Shown: positions 20,601-31,062, counted from the stretch's first letter. The stretch is 64,000 nucleotides of DNA from Phycisphaeraceae bacterium (GCA_020851465.1 JADZCR010000006.1:496001-560000), one strand, 5' to 3'. Notes: generated by a model from the sequence alone, not told the origin. A program made the numbers and translations.

Positions 20601-20814
20601 ATTGCGCGATGCTACAGGCTCAGCAGACGTCAGCCTTTCTTTGGACATCTAAGTTTATTCGTTTTTATGCGTTTAGATTCCAGGCTGGCCATGTAACGCA
20701 GTAAGCAAGTTGGAATTATTCTCGTATTCAGAATCGATTTCAGAGATTTCGCGTTAAGCTGTCAGTTACTCGTCAGGCGCCTACACTTAGCTTTTAAGCA
20801 TCCCTGACATCTGA

Positions 20815-23800
20815 ATGTTTATGACGGCCAAGACTATCTCTATTCGTGGCGCACGAGAACATAATCTAAAAAATATTGACGTCGATATCCCGCGCGACAA
20901 GCTTGTGGTTGTTACCGGTTTGTCCGGCAGCGGGAAAAGCACGCTGGCGTTTGACACGATCTATGCTGAAGGTCAGCGAAAATACGTGGAATCACTCTCT
21001 GCGTATGCTCGGCAATTTCTTGAGCAACTCCAGAAGCCCGATATCGAATCCATTGAGGGGCTTCCGCCAACTATCGCCATCGAACAACGATCGGCGTCAC
21101 ATAATCCCCGCTCGACTGTGGCAACCACGACGGAGATATATGACTACCTGCGCTTATTGTTTGCTCGAGTAGGCCAGCCACGGTGCTGGCATGTGGAGGA
21201 TGAAAACTCCAGTTCACACAATAAACATCAGGATCCACTGGGGGACGAATCTGCCAGGCACTCACAATTACCCTCTTCTCATCCTGGATATTGCGGCCAT
21301 CCCATCGCCAGTCAGTCGGCATCGCAGATCATCGATACCGTGATGACCCTACCCGAAGGTACGAAGCTCATGGTGCTTGCTCCGCTCGTACGAGGTAAAA
21401 AGGGACATCACAAAGAAGTCTTTGAGGCGATGGCTCGACAAGGCTTTGTCCGTGCGCGTGTTGATGGAAGCGTCATGGACTTAAGACAAACAGGCGGCTC
21501 TGTACCATCGCCGTTTAAGACCAAGACGGAACGCTACCAGGCTCACTCGATTGAAGCAGTCGTCGATCGAATTGTCGTTAAACGGGGTGAAGATGAGGCA
21601 GGTGTACGCTCTCGAGTCGCGGATTCGATTGAATTGAGTCTTAAGCTTGCTGAGGGCTTGGTCATCATCAGCGTCGAGAGTGACTCCATTCCCGCCAGTC
21701 CACCATTGCCCCCTGGTCAGCGACCGTGGATTGATACGCTTTATAGTGAGAAATATGCGTGCCCAATCCATCCCGAATGCAGTCTGGAAGACCTTGAACC
21801 GCGGCTGTTTTCATTCAACAGCCCATATGGTGCATGTCCCGCCTGTCATGGTCTGGGCACGATCATGGAGTTCGATCCTGATCTTGTCATTGATGACGAT
21901 AATCTCAGCCTTGCGGATGGAGCAGTGGATGCGTGGCGTCATCACGGCAAACGGATGACGATCTATTACAACCATCTGATCCGGCGATTCTGTCGTGACT
22001 TTGGCGTTGATGCCAACTCTCCATACAAAAGTATTAGCAAGGCATGTCAACGCATTTTGCTTCACGGCACAACCAGCAAGGACGAAACGAAATATGGATC
22101 AAGCTGGGAAGGAGTGATTCCTAACCTCCAGCGTCGATTTGAATCCACAGAAAGCGAGTGGGTCAAAACTCTGTTACACGGCTTCATGTCAGAAGCTCCA
22201 TGCGAGACTTGCAAAGGAGCTCGGCTCCGGCCGCAGGCTCTGCATGTATTTATCACTGGTTCCGACGGGAACCAAATACGTGGCAATACTGGAATGCACA
22301 CAGATCTGGCGGATCGAAACGTCAATACCGTCTCATATCCGTGGAGGTTTGGGCCGGTGCAGCAAAACATTGCTGACGTTACTGCAATGACGATCGAACA
22401 AGCTGCAGACTTCTTTTCTCATCTGAAACTCACCGCGGAGCAGAAACAGATAGCAGCACCAATTCTCAAAGAAATCACCGCACGCATCGGATTCATGCTA
22501 AGCGTCGGGTTGGGTTATCTTTCGCTAAACCGATCAACCGCAACGCTTTCAGGAGGAGAGAGTCAGCGTATTCGGTTGGCAACCCAGGTTGGATCAGGTC
22601 TCGTCGGTTGTTGCTACGTTCTCGATGAGCCAACGATCGGCTTACATCAGCGAGATAATGACCGACTTATCTCAACACTCCGACACCTGACCGATATTGG
22701 CAATACCGTGATTGTCGTTGAGCATGATGAGGACACTATTCGTGCTGCGGATCATGTACTCGATATCGGCCCAGGAGCTGGCCGACATGGTGGACGCCTA
22801 ATTGCGCAAGGGACCGTACGAGAAATTGAGGCCTGTTCACAATCCATTACGGGTAAATATCTCACCGGAGAGTTGTTTATCGCAGCACCTGCTGTGCGAC
22901 GTAAACTTGATCACGTCCATCCCTTGACCGTACTAGGTGCTCGAGAGAACAACCTGAAGTCGATCGATGTCAAGTTTCCTCTCGGCGGTATCCTCTGTGT
23001 CACCGGTGTTTCTGGGTCCGGCAAGAGTACGCTCGTTAATCAGATTCTCCTTCGCGCAGCTAAGCGATCTCTGCTAGGTTCGCGAGAGAAACCGGGTGCC
23101 CATACGAAGGTATTGAATCTGGATCATGTCGATCGTGTGATTGAAGTGGACCAATCTCCGATCGGTCGGACGCCGCGTTCCAACCCAGCTACCTATACGG
23201 GAGTATTTGATCTGATTCGAACCCTCTTTAGTCAGACAAAAGAGGCGAAAATTCGCGGCTACAAGCCCGGACGGTTCAGTTTTAATGTCAAAGGTGGGCG
23301 TTGCGAGGCCTGCGAAGGTCAGGGGACAAAAAAAATCGAAATGCACTTTTTGCCTGATGTTTTTGTTACATGTGAAGAGTGCAAAGGTAAACGATACAAC
23401 CGCGAGACGCTCGAAGTGCTATATCGGGGGAAGTCCATCTCTGATGTATTGGCCATGACTGTTGAAGATGCAAAGACTTTTTTTGAAAACTTCCCAGAGG
23501 CAAGCCGCCTGTTGGCCGCTCTTGATGATGTTGGCCTGGGCTATGTGCAATTAGGTCAGGCATCTACAACCCTTTCCGGCGGCGAAGCACAGCGAGTCAA
23601 ACTTGCCACTGAACTGGGCAAGCGGGCAACAGGACATACGATGTACCTGCTCGACGAACCAACGACGGGGCTCCATTTCGCGGATATCGCAAAACTGCTC
23701 ACGGTATTGTCACGCCTCGCAGATCAAGGGAACAGCGTTTTTGTAATCGAACACAATCTCGACGTGATCAAGTGTGCTGATTGGATCGTGGATCTTGGAC

Positions 23801-23928
23801 CCGAGGGAGGCAGTCGTGGCGGCACGATCGTTGCGGAAGGTACACCGGAACAGGTCGCTGAAAAATCGGAATCCTATACGGGACAACATCTGCGAAAAGT
23901 ACTCAAAGAGCAGACTGTAGCCGTGTGA
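20815..23928 (+). CDS. uvrA: Excinuclease ABC subunit A
   Basis: UvrA is the damage-scanning ATPase of nucleotide excision repair. The 1037-aa chain has two ABC cassettes, each with a Walker A (GLSGSGKST near residue 37 and GVSGSGKST near 730) and a [12 protein letters not shown] or [12 protein letters not shown] signature. The C-terminal zinc finger has CEACEGQG and CEECKGKR. It is about 80-90 residues longer than the usual 940-960. One extra stretch lies between the first Cys of QPRC and CGHPI (His/Ser-rich), and a second follows [10 protein letters not shown]. The ATG at 20815 is used. uvrB and uvrC are not in the window. Confidence 0.96.
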   Translation: MFMTAKTISIRGAREHNLKNIDVDIPRDKLVVVTGLSGSGKSTLAFDTIYAEGQRKYVESLSAYARQFLEQLQKPDIESIEGLPPTIAIEQRSASHNPRSTVATTTEIYDYLRLLFARVGQPRCWHVEDENSSSHNKHQDPLGDESARHSQLPSSHPGYCGHPIASQSASQIIDTVMTLPEGTKLMVLAPLVRGKKGHHKEVFEAMARQGFVRARVDGSVMDLRQTGGSVPSPFKTKTERYQAHSIEAVVDRIVVKRGEDEAGVRSRVADSIELSLKLAEGLVIISVESDSIPASPPLPPGQRPWIDTLYSEKYACPIHPECSLEDLEPRLFSFNSPYGACPACHGLGTIMEFDPDLVIDDDNLSLADGAVDAWRHHGKRMTIYYNHLIRRFCRDFGVDANSPYKSISKACQRILLHGTTSKDETKYGSSWEGVIPNLQRRFESTESEWVKTLLHGFMSEAPCETCKGARLRPQALHVFITGSDGNQIRGNTGMHTDLADRNVNTVSYPWRFGPVQQNIADVTAMTIEQAADFFSHLKLTAEQKQIAAPILKEITARIGFMLSVGLGYLSLNRSTATLSGGESQRIRLATQVGSGLVGCCYVLDEPTIGLHQRDNDRLISTLRHLTDIGNTVIVVEHDEDTIRAADHVLDIGPGAGRHGGRLIAQGTVREIEACSQSITGKYLTGELFIAAPAVRRKLDHVHPLTVLGARENNLKSIDVKFPLGGILCVTGVSGSGKSTLVNQILLRAAKRSLLGSREKPGAHTKVLNLDHVDRVIEVDQSPIGRTPRSNPATYTGVFDLIRTLFSQTKEAKIRGYKPGRFSFNVKGGRCEACEGQGTKKIEMHFLPDVFVTCEECKGKRYNRETLEVLYRGKSISDVLAMTVEDAKTFFENFPEASRLLAALDDVGLGYVQLGQASTTLSGGEAQRVKLATELGKRATGHTMYLLDEPTTGLHFADIAKLLTVLSRLADQGNSVFVIEHNLDVIKCADWIVDLGPEGGSRGGTIVAEGTPEQVAEKSESYTGQHLRKVLKEQTVAV

Positions 23929-24058
23929 TAGCTGCGGACTATGCACCGGGTTGTCCATGACGGGGACGTGCAACACGCAGAAGGTTGCCTGTTCTCTGAA
24001 CAATCCATAAAATCTAGTGTTCTTAACCGTTTAGCTCATACGATTCCAGGAGACTCCC

Positions 24059-24460
24059 GTGGCCGATGCCTTCCGTTGCAGCTTGGTAACCCCCGAACGT
24101 CAATTATTTGACGAAGAAGTTGTTTACGCGTCGATCCCTGCCTGGGATGGTCAGCTTGGCCTGATGCATCAACGAGCTCCATTGCTCGCTAAGCTTGGCT
24201 CGGGACCTCTGCGCCTCGATCTGGCTCAAGGTGGGTCTAAGTGGTTTTTCGTGGGCGGGGGATACGCACAAATGAAGGATAACAACTTATCGCTGGTTAC
24301 CGGAGAGGCAAGACATACTGAGGAGATTGTACGGGCGGAGGCCGAAGCTGCCTTGAAGGAAGCCGAAGCCCGAATCGCACGGTCGGATGATGAGGTTGCT
24401 CGAAAAGAAAGTGAAATTCGACGTGCTCGCGGCCTGATTGAGGTTTCAGGTAAGAAGTGA
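24059..24460 (+). CDS. atpC: F-type ATP synthase epsilon subunit
   Basis: The 133-aa protein matches the epsilon subunit, which inhibits and couples rotation in F1. The N-terminal beta domain has FRCSLVTPERQLFDEEVVYASIPAWDGQLG and the Lys/Gly strand; the C-terminal half is two helices rich in Glu, Ala and Arg. GTG is the start, with AGGAGA upstream. No other atp gene is close: uvrA lies before it and mrdA after it, so the subunit has been separated from the main operon, which must be elsewhere. Confidence 0.9.
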   Translation: MADAFRCSLVTPERQLFDEEVVYASIPAWDGQLGLMHQRAPLLAKLGSGPLRLDLAQGGSKWFFVGGGYAQMKDNNLSLVTGEARHTEEIVRAEAEAALKEAEARIARSDDEVARKESEIRRARGLIEVSGKK

Positions 24461-24487
24461 ACTGCTTCAGGCGGACAGCAATCTGGA

Positions 24488-24507
24488 AGATCGGAATATT
24501 CCGATCT
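24488..24507. repeat. 20-bp perfect palindrome after atpC
   Basis: AGATCGGAAT and its exact inverse ATTCCGATCT are joined at 24497/24498. As RNA it gives an 8-bp stem with a 4-base loop, followed by CTTGGGTTTCTTTG, which is moderately T-rich. It lies 28 bp after the atpC stop and most likely is a weak terminator. A dimeric regulator site is the alternative. Confidence 0.45.
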
Positions 24508-24676
24508 CTTGGGTTTCTTTGCTACTCAACAAATCTCCAGACCATATTCCAAACCGGTCGATGCTAGACTTATTCAAGTGTCGGTTCAGCGCGCGGCGGA
24601 GCCACGGCTGTCCATGACCGACACCTCTAAATAAAGCGATTGCCGACTTCCCGGATGGAACCGGTCGGCTTATCCA

Positions 24677-27043
24677 ATGCACAGCGTAGTTCGAGAGTTT
24701 ATCCCCAGCATGTTCCAGCGGCGGCTGTGGTTACTCATCATTGCCGCGATGGCGGTATGTGCGGTCATGCTTGCGCAGATTACTCGCCTTAGCCTTGTGC
24801 AAGGGGCATCAATGCGGATTGAGTCCGAAAATGCCCTATCTCAGTGGAAGCTGATCCCAACAATTCGTGGTCGTATCCTTGATACAAAAGGTCGTGTATT
24901 GGCAGAGGATCGCCCCAGCGACGACATCGCAGTCAATTACCGCGTCATTACAGGGGAATGGGCCTATCTGATGGCCAAACGTGCCGCTCGTGCTTCCAAC
25001 GTGGCTCGCTTTATTGAGATGAGCTATGAGGAGCGAGAGAAACTTATCGCTTCTTATCAGCCAGCATTTGATGCCCAGGTTGAGAGCCTGTGGAAGACGC
25101 TATGTGAAATGGGGCGGATTAATCGTGCGGAATTGGAACGACGCAAGGCTATGGTGAAGGAGCGCGTTCAACAGATTTCAAGTCATCTCATGTTGGCGCG
25201 ATGGTCTGCAGAGCAGCGACGACGCGAACAACTCAAAAAAAATGAATCCGGCAGAGTACAGGCATGGTTACCTGACTGGCTCACTGAACGGACCATGGAA
25301 CTGGCTGATGCGGATCAATCGGACCAGTTTGAAGAGATTCGAGAGGAACAAGCCGGCCATCCACTCTTGCAGAATGTCGACAACGTTGCGGTCATCCGTG
25401 CTAAGCGTCTAGTCGCGGCGGCAGAAAGCGCAAAGCTGCCGAATGTCTGGTCTCAAGTCAGTGTAATCTCGTCAAAAGTTCGGGCTTATCCCCTGGAAAC
25501 GGTGAAAAATCTGGAGATAGATCGTTCATCTCTCCCAACACCATTGGCGAGCAGTCGTCCGTCCAACGTAACCGTCGAAGGCCTTGGTTTGCACGTGTTG
25601 GGGATTTTACGAGATGTTTGGAAGGAAGATGTTCAAGCTAGACCGTTCAACGCGGAACAGAATGATTCCGCCAATCTTGGCGGCTATCTGGCAGGCGATC
25701 TTATTGGGGCATGGGGTGTCGAGCGGTCGCAGGAAGCGGTGCTACGTGGTGCGCGGGGTCGACAAATGCGTTACCTCGATACACAAAAACAAGAAATACT
25801 GGAACCTGTTCCCGGTCGCGACATCACTCTGACGTTGGACATAGCTCTGCAAGCTCGAGTGCAGGCAATCATGGAGCCATCTTTCGGGTTGATGAAAGTT
25901 CAACCTTGGCAATCAAAAGACCCCGAAGCCAGTGAAGAACAGCCTATGAAGCCGTCGCTCGGCGAAGCACTCAATGGTGCTGCGGTAGTCCTTGATGTCA
26001 GCAATGGCGATGTGCTGGCGATGGTGAGCACGCCCGGCATCAGCCTGCGGCAACTTCGCGAAAATCCCGATTCAGTCTGGAACGATCAGCGAAACTCGCC
26101 TTTCACCAACCGCGCTATCGCTCGTGGCTTTCAACCCGGGTCGACGGTCAAAGCACTCGTGCTCAATGCTGCGGTTACCGATAAACGGCTTTCACCCGGC
26201 GAAGAAATTGTCTGTACAGGTCACTATTACGAGCAGGACACACAGCACTTTCGTTGTTGGATCTACAAAGCATATGGCGGCAGAACACATGGACCATTGA
26301 CCGCGCCACAGGCGATCATGCGGAGTTGTAACATCTTCTTTAATACCTTAGGTGATCGGCTCGGCGCCGATCGTTTGGTCTGGTGGTACGGACAATTTGG
26401 CCTCGGCTCACCAACGAATTGTGGACTTCATGAAGAAATCAGCGGATCGTTACCCAAATACACGCCATCGTCCCGTGTGGGGCAGCCAGCAATTGGAACC
26501 TCTGATGCAATCAATATGAGTATCGGTCAAGGTCCAATGCTCTGGACCCCGATGCAGGCTGCAAACGCATACGCAACAGTCGCACGCGGTGGGGTTGTAA
26601 TGACTCCACGTGTCGTTAAAAACGAATTAACAACAGCGTCAGCTACAAATCTTCATTTAAGTCCCAAGGGGTTATCTCTTACGTTAGAAGGATTATTTAG
26701 TGCTGTTAACGAACGCGACGGCACCGCAAACCATCTCAGCCTGCTGAATGGAGAGTTGATTTTCAAAGACCTGCCAAACCTGAAAATCTATGGCAAGTCG
26801 GGTACTGCTGCTGCTGCTGCATTACGCATAGACAGTGATCGTGATGGCAGGATCACAAGCAGGGATCAAATCGTTCGTCAAGGGGACCACGCTTGGTGCA
26901 TCGTGATGCTCCAGCGACCTGGTGATGCACTACCGCGATATATCGTGGCGGTTGTGGTGGAATATGGTGGTAGCGGCGGGGCGGTGGCTGGTCCGGTGGT
27001 TAGCCAGATTATCCACGCAATGCGGCAAGAGGGCTATCTGTGA
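24677..27043 (+). CDS. mrdA: Penicillin-binding protein 2 (MrdA-type transpeptidase)
   Basis: PBP2 cross-links peptidoglycan in the rod-elongation machine. A membrane anchor spans residues about 14-34 and is followed by a long periplasmic dimerisation part. The transpeptidase carries the GSTVK motif (active-site Ser near residue 489), the SCN triad, and KSG near 707, where KTG is more usual. At 788 aa it is longer than the common 620-680, due to an extra helical, Arg/Glu-rich part between about residues 120 and 260. It overlaps rodA by 4 bp, as in rod-type bacteria. Its presence implies that the cells make peptidoglycan. Confidence 0.93.
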   Translation: MHSVVREFIPSMFQRRLWLLIIAAMAVCAVMLAQITRLSLVQGASMRIESENALSQWKLIPTIRGRILDTKGRVLAEDRPSDDIAVNYRVITGEWAYLMAKRAARASNVARFIEMSYEEREKLIASYQPAFDAQVESLWKTLCEMGRINRAELERRKAMVKERVQQISSHLMLARWSAEQRRREQLKKNESGRVQAWLPDWLTERTMELADADQSDQFEEIREEQAGHPLLQNVDNVAVIRAKRLVAAAESAKLPNVWSQVSVISSKVRAYPLETVKNLEIDRSSLPTPLASSRPSNVTVEGLGLHVLGILRDVWKEDVQARPFNAEQNDSANLGGYLAGDLIGAWGVERSQEAVLRGARGRQMRYLDTQKQEILEPVPGRDITLTLDIALQARVQAIMEPSFGLMKVQPWQSKDPEASEEQPMKPSLGEALNGAAVVLDVSNGDVLAMVSTPGISLRQLRENPDSVWNDQRNSPFTNRAIARGFQPGSTVKALVLNAAVTDKRLSPGEEIVCTGHYYEQDTQHFRCWIYKAYGGRTHGPLTAPQAIMRSCNIFFNTLGDRLGADRLVWWYGQFGLGSPTNCGLHEEISGSLPKYTPSSRVGQPAIGTSDAINMSIGQGPMLWTPMQAANAYATVARGGVVMTPRVVKNELTTASATNLHLSPKGLSLTLEGLFSAVNERDGTANHLSLLNGELIFKDLPNLKIYGKSGTAAAAALRIDSDRDGRITSRDQIVRQGDHAWCIVMLQRPGDALPRYIVAVVVEYGGSGGAVAGPVVSQIIHAMRQEGYL

Positions 27044-28251
27044 ACCTCGTGCTTAAAAGGCTTCGTGCTGTCTTTGTATTTCATGGAGGATGGATTGCGC
27101 TCCTCGCTGCTGTAAGCCTAACCTGCCTGGGAATTGCTGCTATTTCGACGGCCGAGTATGGCGAAAGTACGCAACTAGCCCGATCTCAGACGCTCTGGAC
27201 AATTATTGCATTAGGGTTGCTGGCATTGTGTATCTTGCCTCACCCGCGACAGATTTCTCTGGCCAGCTATCCATTGTTGTTGATGGCTCTGATTCTTTTA
27301 GTTTTTGTGTTGATCCCAGGAGTGCCATCCTCAATTGTCAAGCCACGAAATGGTGCTCGCTCATGGATCAACTTGTATTTCATGAACTTTCAGCCATCGG
27401 AAATGGCCAAAATCGCATTTGTTCTCGCGCTGGCGTATTACCTCCAATACCGTGAAAACTACCGCACACTTCGCGGCCTTATCCCTCCGTTCATCATCAT
27501 GTTTATTCCGGTGATTCTGATTCTGAAGGAACCCGACCTGGGAACCGCGATGCTGTTTCCGCCTGCACTTTTTGTCATGCTGGTTGCAGCCGGCGCAAAA
27601 CTAAAGCACATGAGCATTCTTCTTTCACTAGCGATTCTTGCCGTAGCCCTTAATGTCGCAGCAATCTTCTACCTGCCTGACTCGATGCAGATACTTAAAC
27701 AACATCAGCGTGATCGCATCACTTCAATGATCAGCCAGGCGCAGGGCGACACGCGATACATCAAAGGCATTGGATTTCAGCAGCACAAAGCCATCACACT
27801 CGCAGGAGCGGGAGGAATCAAAGGCTACGGCGCAGAGCGTTCCCGAATCATTATGCGATTTAACCATCTCCCTGAAGATCACAATGACATGATATTTTCC
27901 GTCGTCATGAATCGTTGGGGGTTTATAGGGGGAGCTGCCACGGTCGGTTTGTATCTGCTTTTGTTTCTTTCATTCATGATGGTGGCAATGCGTGCCAGTG
28001 ACCCATTCTGTCGGATAGCGACGGTGGGATTCGCAGGACTGATATTCACGCAAGCGGTAATTAACATCACCATGACCATCGGGCTGATGCCCATCACAGG
28101 GATTACGCTTCCGTTTGTGTCTTACGGCGGTTCAAGTCTTCTGGCGACCTATGCGATCGTGGGACTAGTCGTCAATTTCGCCTCACGTCGGCCTGCGCTG
28201 GTCATGCGTCCAAGCTTCGAGTTCGATGAACCTGTAACGACATATCGATGA
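27040..28251 (+). CDS. rodA: RodA/FtsW-type peptidoglycan glycosyltransferase
   Basis: The 403-aa protein has about ten membrane helices and the SEDS-family signatures: GARSWINL with FQPSEMAKIAFVL, KEPDLGTA, the large outer loop with MRFNHLPEDHNDMIFSV, and GITLPFVSYGGSS near the end. SEDS proteins polymerise glycan chains together with the partner PBP2, encoded just before with a 4-bp overlap. The start is GTG. No mreBCD genes are adjacent. Confidence 0.93.
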   Translation: MNLVLKRLRAVFVFHGGWIALLAAVSLTCLGIAAISTAEYGESTQLARSQTLWTIIALGLLALCILPHPRQISLASYPLLLMALILLVFVLIPGVPSSIVKPRNGARSWINLYFMNFQPSEMAKIAFVLALAYYLQYRENYRTLRGLIPPFIIMFIPVILILKEPDLGTAMLFPPALFVMLVAAGAKLKHMSILLSLAILAVALNVAAIFYLPDSMQILKQHQRDRITSMISQAQGDTRYIKGIGFQQHKAITLAGAGGIKGYGAERSRIIMRFNHLPEDHNDMIFSVVMNRWGFIGGAATVGLYLLLFLSFMMVAMRASDPFCRIATVGFAGLIFTQAVINITMTIGLMPITGITLPFVSYGGSSLLATYAIVGLVVNFASRRPALVMRPSFEFDEPVTTYR

Positions 28252-28261
28252 TATAACACCA

Positions 28262-28984
28262 ATGAGTAATACCCCCGAATTTGTCCCACACGAGCTTGTA
28301 AATCTCGGCATCAATCTGCCCCCCGGAGGGTTGGAAGCACTGACGACATATCTCGCGATGCTTCTTGAAGCTAACAAACAATTCAATCTCACTGCGATCC
28401 GTGAGCCAGAAGTCGCATGGCGACGGCACATCATTGACAGCCTCACAGCATTACCTGGATTAGATCATCTGAGCGCTGGTGATTCAGTGATTGATGTTGG
28501 TAGCGGAGGCGGTTTGCCGGGAATACCGCTTTCGATAACGCGATCGGATCTTCAGATCACACTGTTAGAGTCAACCGGAAAGAAGGCTGCATTTCTAAAG
28601 AAATGCAAAGAGAAGATTCCCCTACCGAAAGTAACTGTCATTCAGGAAAGAGCTGAGATTCTCGGCCAGGATCGAAATCATCGACAACAATACAACGTAG
28701 CGGTATGTCGCGCAATCGGTCCGTTGCGGGAGATACTCGAATATACGCTGCCTTTGGTAAAAGTTGGAGGTGCCGTTCTGGCAATGAAAGGACCTAAAGC
28801 CGAACAGGAACTTCGTGATGCTGGTGATGCTATCGATGTTCTGGGAGGTGGTGAAATACGGGTGTTTGACGCCTATCCCGAGGGGTTTGATCGAAATACG
28901 GTAATCGTAATGGTTGCGAAGGAACGACCGACGCCCAAAGCATATCCTCGTCGCCCCGGAGTACCTCGGCAGATGCCGCTTTAG
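28262..28984 (+). CDS. rsmG: 16S rRNA 7-methylguanosine methyltransferase RsmG
   Basis: RsmG (GidB) methylates N7 of G527 in 16S rRNA using S-adenosylmethionine. The 240-aa product has NLTAIREPEVAWRRHIIDSL, then the cofactor loop VIDVGSGGGLPGIPLS (residues 76-91), and CRAIGPLREILEYTLPLVKVGG. A Pro/Arg-rich tail ends the chain. It lies 10 bp after rodA, so it is probably in the same transcript. No mnmG, parA or parB is close, unlike the common origin-side arrangement. Confidence 0.94.
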   Translation: MSNTPEFVPHELVNLGINLPPGGLEALTTYLAMLLEANKQFNLTAIREPEVAWRRHIIDSLTALPGLDHLSAGDSVIDVGSGGGLPGIPLSITRSDLQITLLESTGKKAAFLKKCKEKIPLPKVTVIQERAEILGQDRNHRQQYNVAVCRAIGPLREILEYTLPLVKVGGAVLAMKGPKAEQELRDAGDAIDVLGGGEIRVFDAYPEGFDRNTVIVMVAKERPTPKAYPRRPGVPRQMPL

Positions 28985-29167
28985 CAGAGATCCAGGGCGA
29001 TAGAAGTTACCTGTTGTATCTTTCAAGATGCACTTCTTCATCCAACTGATGAATATTCTTCCGTTCAGTGTTGGCCTGCGGCTATCATTGAACAAGAGAA
29101 ATGTGTAAGTGTGTTGATTAGTCGTAACGCCCGTAGAGATACACCCCATCACTAAGACGAGGTAGTT

Positions 29168-30364
29168 ATGAAATTTAAGTACGGGGAATTTGATGGGCAG
29201 GAGTTTCCCACGTCGGACAGTTTGTTTCCGCCAAACAAAGTAATTCAGTTTATTCTCCAGTATGGACAGAATGCGCTTGACGCGATGGACAAGCTCGATA
29301 GCGAGGATGAAAAGCACTTTATCGATGCAATGATTGAGGCAGGGTTGCTTGATCGTGATGGCGCCTCGGGTTCTCTTCGACTCACACCAAAAATGTTGAG
29401 AGGCCTTGAACATAAAGCTTTGCTGGAAATCTTCGCCGGCCTCCAGCGAGGTTCGCGTGAGGGACACCAGACCCGAGATCGCGGACGGAGCGACGAACGC
29501 CTTGAAGGAACGAAACCCTACGAATACGGCGACCCGCTCAGTGAAATTGATATCACCGAGACCATGAGCAACGCGCTTCGCAGTAATCGAGAACAACAGC
29601 ATGAGTCGGATAATGTCCATCAGAACAGAGGGATTCCTATCAGCCCCTCCGATCTAGAGATTCATCTCAGCGAAGGACAAAGTGATTGCGCTACTTGTGT
29701 GCTTCTGGATATGTCGGGGTCGATGATGCGATACGGCCGCTTTTATCAGGCAAAACGCGTAGCCTTGGGACTGGCGGCACTTGTACGATCCAAGTTTCCG
29801 CAGGACTCAATTGATTTTGCTGGCTTCTATTCGTTGGCAGAGCGCATTCCCGAACAAATACTGCCGTTGGCAATGCCTCGACCGATCAGTACGCACGACA
29901 GCCAAGTTCGATACCGGATTCCGCTCGATCAAGCTCAAGCTGAGCCTAATCGTATTCCTCAGCACTTTACGAATCTGCACCTCGGCCTGAGGCTTGCACG
30001 ACAGATGCTTACCCGTCGTGGAGCTTCGAATAAGCAGATTTTTATTATCACTGACGGCCAGCCCACTGCCCATGTTGAGCCTATTCAGGACACAGGGCAG
30101 GAAATGTTGTATCTGCTTTACCCACCAAGTGAACGTACGACCACGATCACACTCAAGGAAGCCTTACGATGCAAGCAGCAGGGCATCAGGCTAGCAACAT
30201 TCGCTTTGGTCGAAGACTACTGGGGGATGGACTGGGTGGGCTTCGTGGATCAACTTACCCGGTTAACACAGGGCATCGCATATTACTGCTCGAGTGATAA
30301 TCTCAGCTCAATAGTTATTGAAAGCTACTTGTCGAGTAAGAAGCGTAAGAGCTTCACAGCTTAA
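29168..30364 (+). CDS. von Willebrand factor A domain protein
   Basis: Residues about 175-390 form a VWA domain with the metal-site motif DMSGS (181-185), a Thr in HFTNLHLG, and ITDGQPT near 300. This is the full MIDAS set, so metal binding is likely. The N-terminal 170 residues are helical, acidic and Arg-rich, and resemble those of cytosolic VWA proteins that work with MoxR-type AAA ATPases. No such ATPase is adjacent. There is no signal peptide. A clear gap of 183 bp precedes it, so it probably has its own promoter. Confidence 0.8.
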   Translation: MKFKYGEFDGQEFPTSDSLFPPNKVIQFILQYGQNALDAMDKLDSEDEKHFIDAMIEAGLLDRDGASGSLRLTPKMLRGLEHKALLEIFAGLQRGSREGHQTRDRGRSDERLEGTKPYEYGDPLSEIDITETMSNALRSNREQQHESDNVHQNRGIPISPSDLEIHLSEGQSDCATCVLLDMSGSMMRYGRFYQAKRVALGLAALVRSKFPQDSIDFAGFYSLAERIPEQILPLAMPRPISTHDSQVRYRIPLDQAQAEPNRIPQHFTNLHLGLRLARQMLTRRGASNKQIFIITDGQPTAHVEPIQDTGQEMLYLLYPPSERTTTITLKEALRCKQQGIRLATFALVEDYWGMDWVGFVDQLTRLTQGIAYYCSSDNLSSIVIESYLSSKKRKSFTA

Positions 30365-30409
30365 CTTCATCGCCCCTGCGCTGATACGAGAATTGGTGCA
30401 ATATTACGG

Positions 30410-31054
30410 ATGTCCAACCGATTGGCTATCAACTGTTTTACGCTTGGCGACTGGAGGACCAATTGTTACGTCCTTCATCCCGGCTCCACGCCTTCTGGTA
30501 AGTGCTGGATTATCGATGCTGGATTTTCCCCTGAGCCCCTCATCAATTATGTCCGCCAGAAGGGACTCGGACCGGAAATGGTTCTACTTACGCATGCGCA
30601 TATCGATCATATTGCAGGACTGCATGCTGTTCGAGCAGCTTGGCCGGGGATTCCCATCCTGATCAATAGCAGTGAACATAATTTCCTTGCTGATCCTGCA
30701 TTGAATCTTTCGATTGCACTTGATGAACCCTTCGAAGGACCTGACCCGACTGGCTTTCTCGAACCCGGCACAACGCTGCGTCTGGATGGAGTGGCATTTC
30801 AGGTTCGTCATACCCCAGGCCACAGCCCAGGCGGGGTCACGCTCTATGCGCCCGATGAGAAACTCGCCTTTGTTGGGGATACGTTATTTGCTGGGTCTGT
30901 TGGACGGACCGATTTTCCCACTTCTGATCCATCTGCGCTTAAGCACAGCATTGAATCGCAACTGCTCTCCATGCCAGATCCAACTTTGATCCTGCCTGGT
31001 CATGGACCTTCATCAACAATCGGCCAAGAACGCAGGACAAACCCGTTTCTGTAA
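30410..31054 (+). CDS. Metallo-beta-lactamase fold hydrolase (glyoxalase II-like)
   Basis: THAHIDHIAG (His62, His64, Asp66, His67) is the canonical dimetal motif. HTPGHSPGG, FVGDTLFAGSVGRTDFP and GHGP complete the set of ligands. This pattern is that of hydroxyacylglutathione hydrolase-like enzymes of 210-220 aa, which cleave thioesters or related esters. The exact substrate is not clear. It follows the VWA gene by 45 bp. Confidence 0.88.
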   Translation: MSNRLAINCFTLGDWRTNCYVLHPGSTPSGKCWIIDAGFSPEPLINYVRQKGLGPEMVLLTHAHIDHIAGLHAVRAAWPGIPILINSSEHNFLADPALNLSIALDEPFEGPDPTGFLEPGTTLRLDGVAFQVRHTPGHSPGGVTLYAPDEKLAFVGDTLFAGSVGRTDFPTSDPSALKHSIESQLLSMPDPTLILPGHGPSSTIGQERRTNPFL

Positions 31055-31062
31055 ACGCAAAA

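Noticed and set aside
23929..24058. Possible regulatory RNA between uvrA and atpC
   Set aside because: No stable stem or T-run was found in the 130 bp.
28622..29620. 332-codon open frame on the minus strand
   Set aside because: It is antisense to rsmG and the start of the VWA gene, with a Phe/Arg/Ser-rich product typical of shadow frames.
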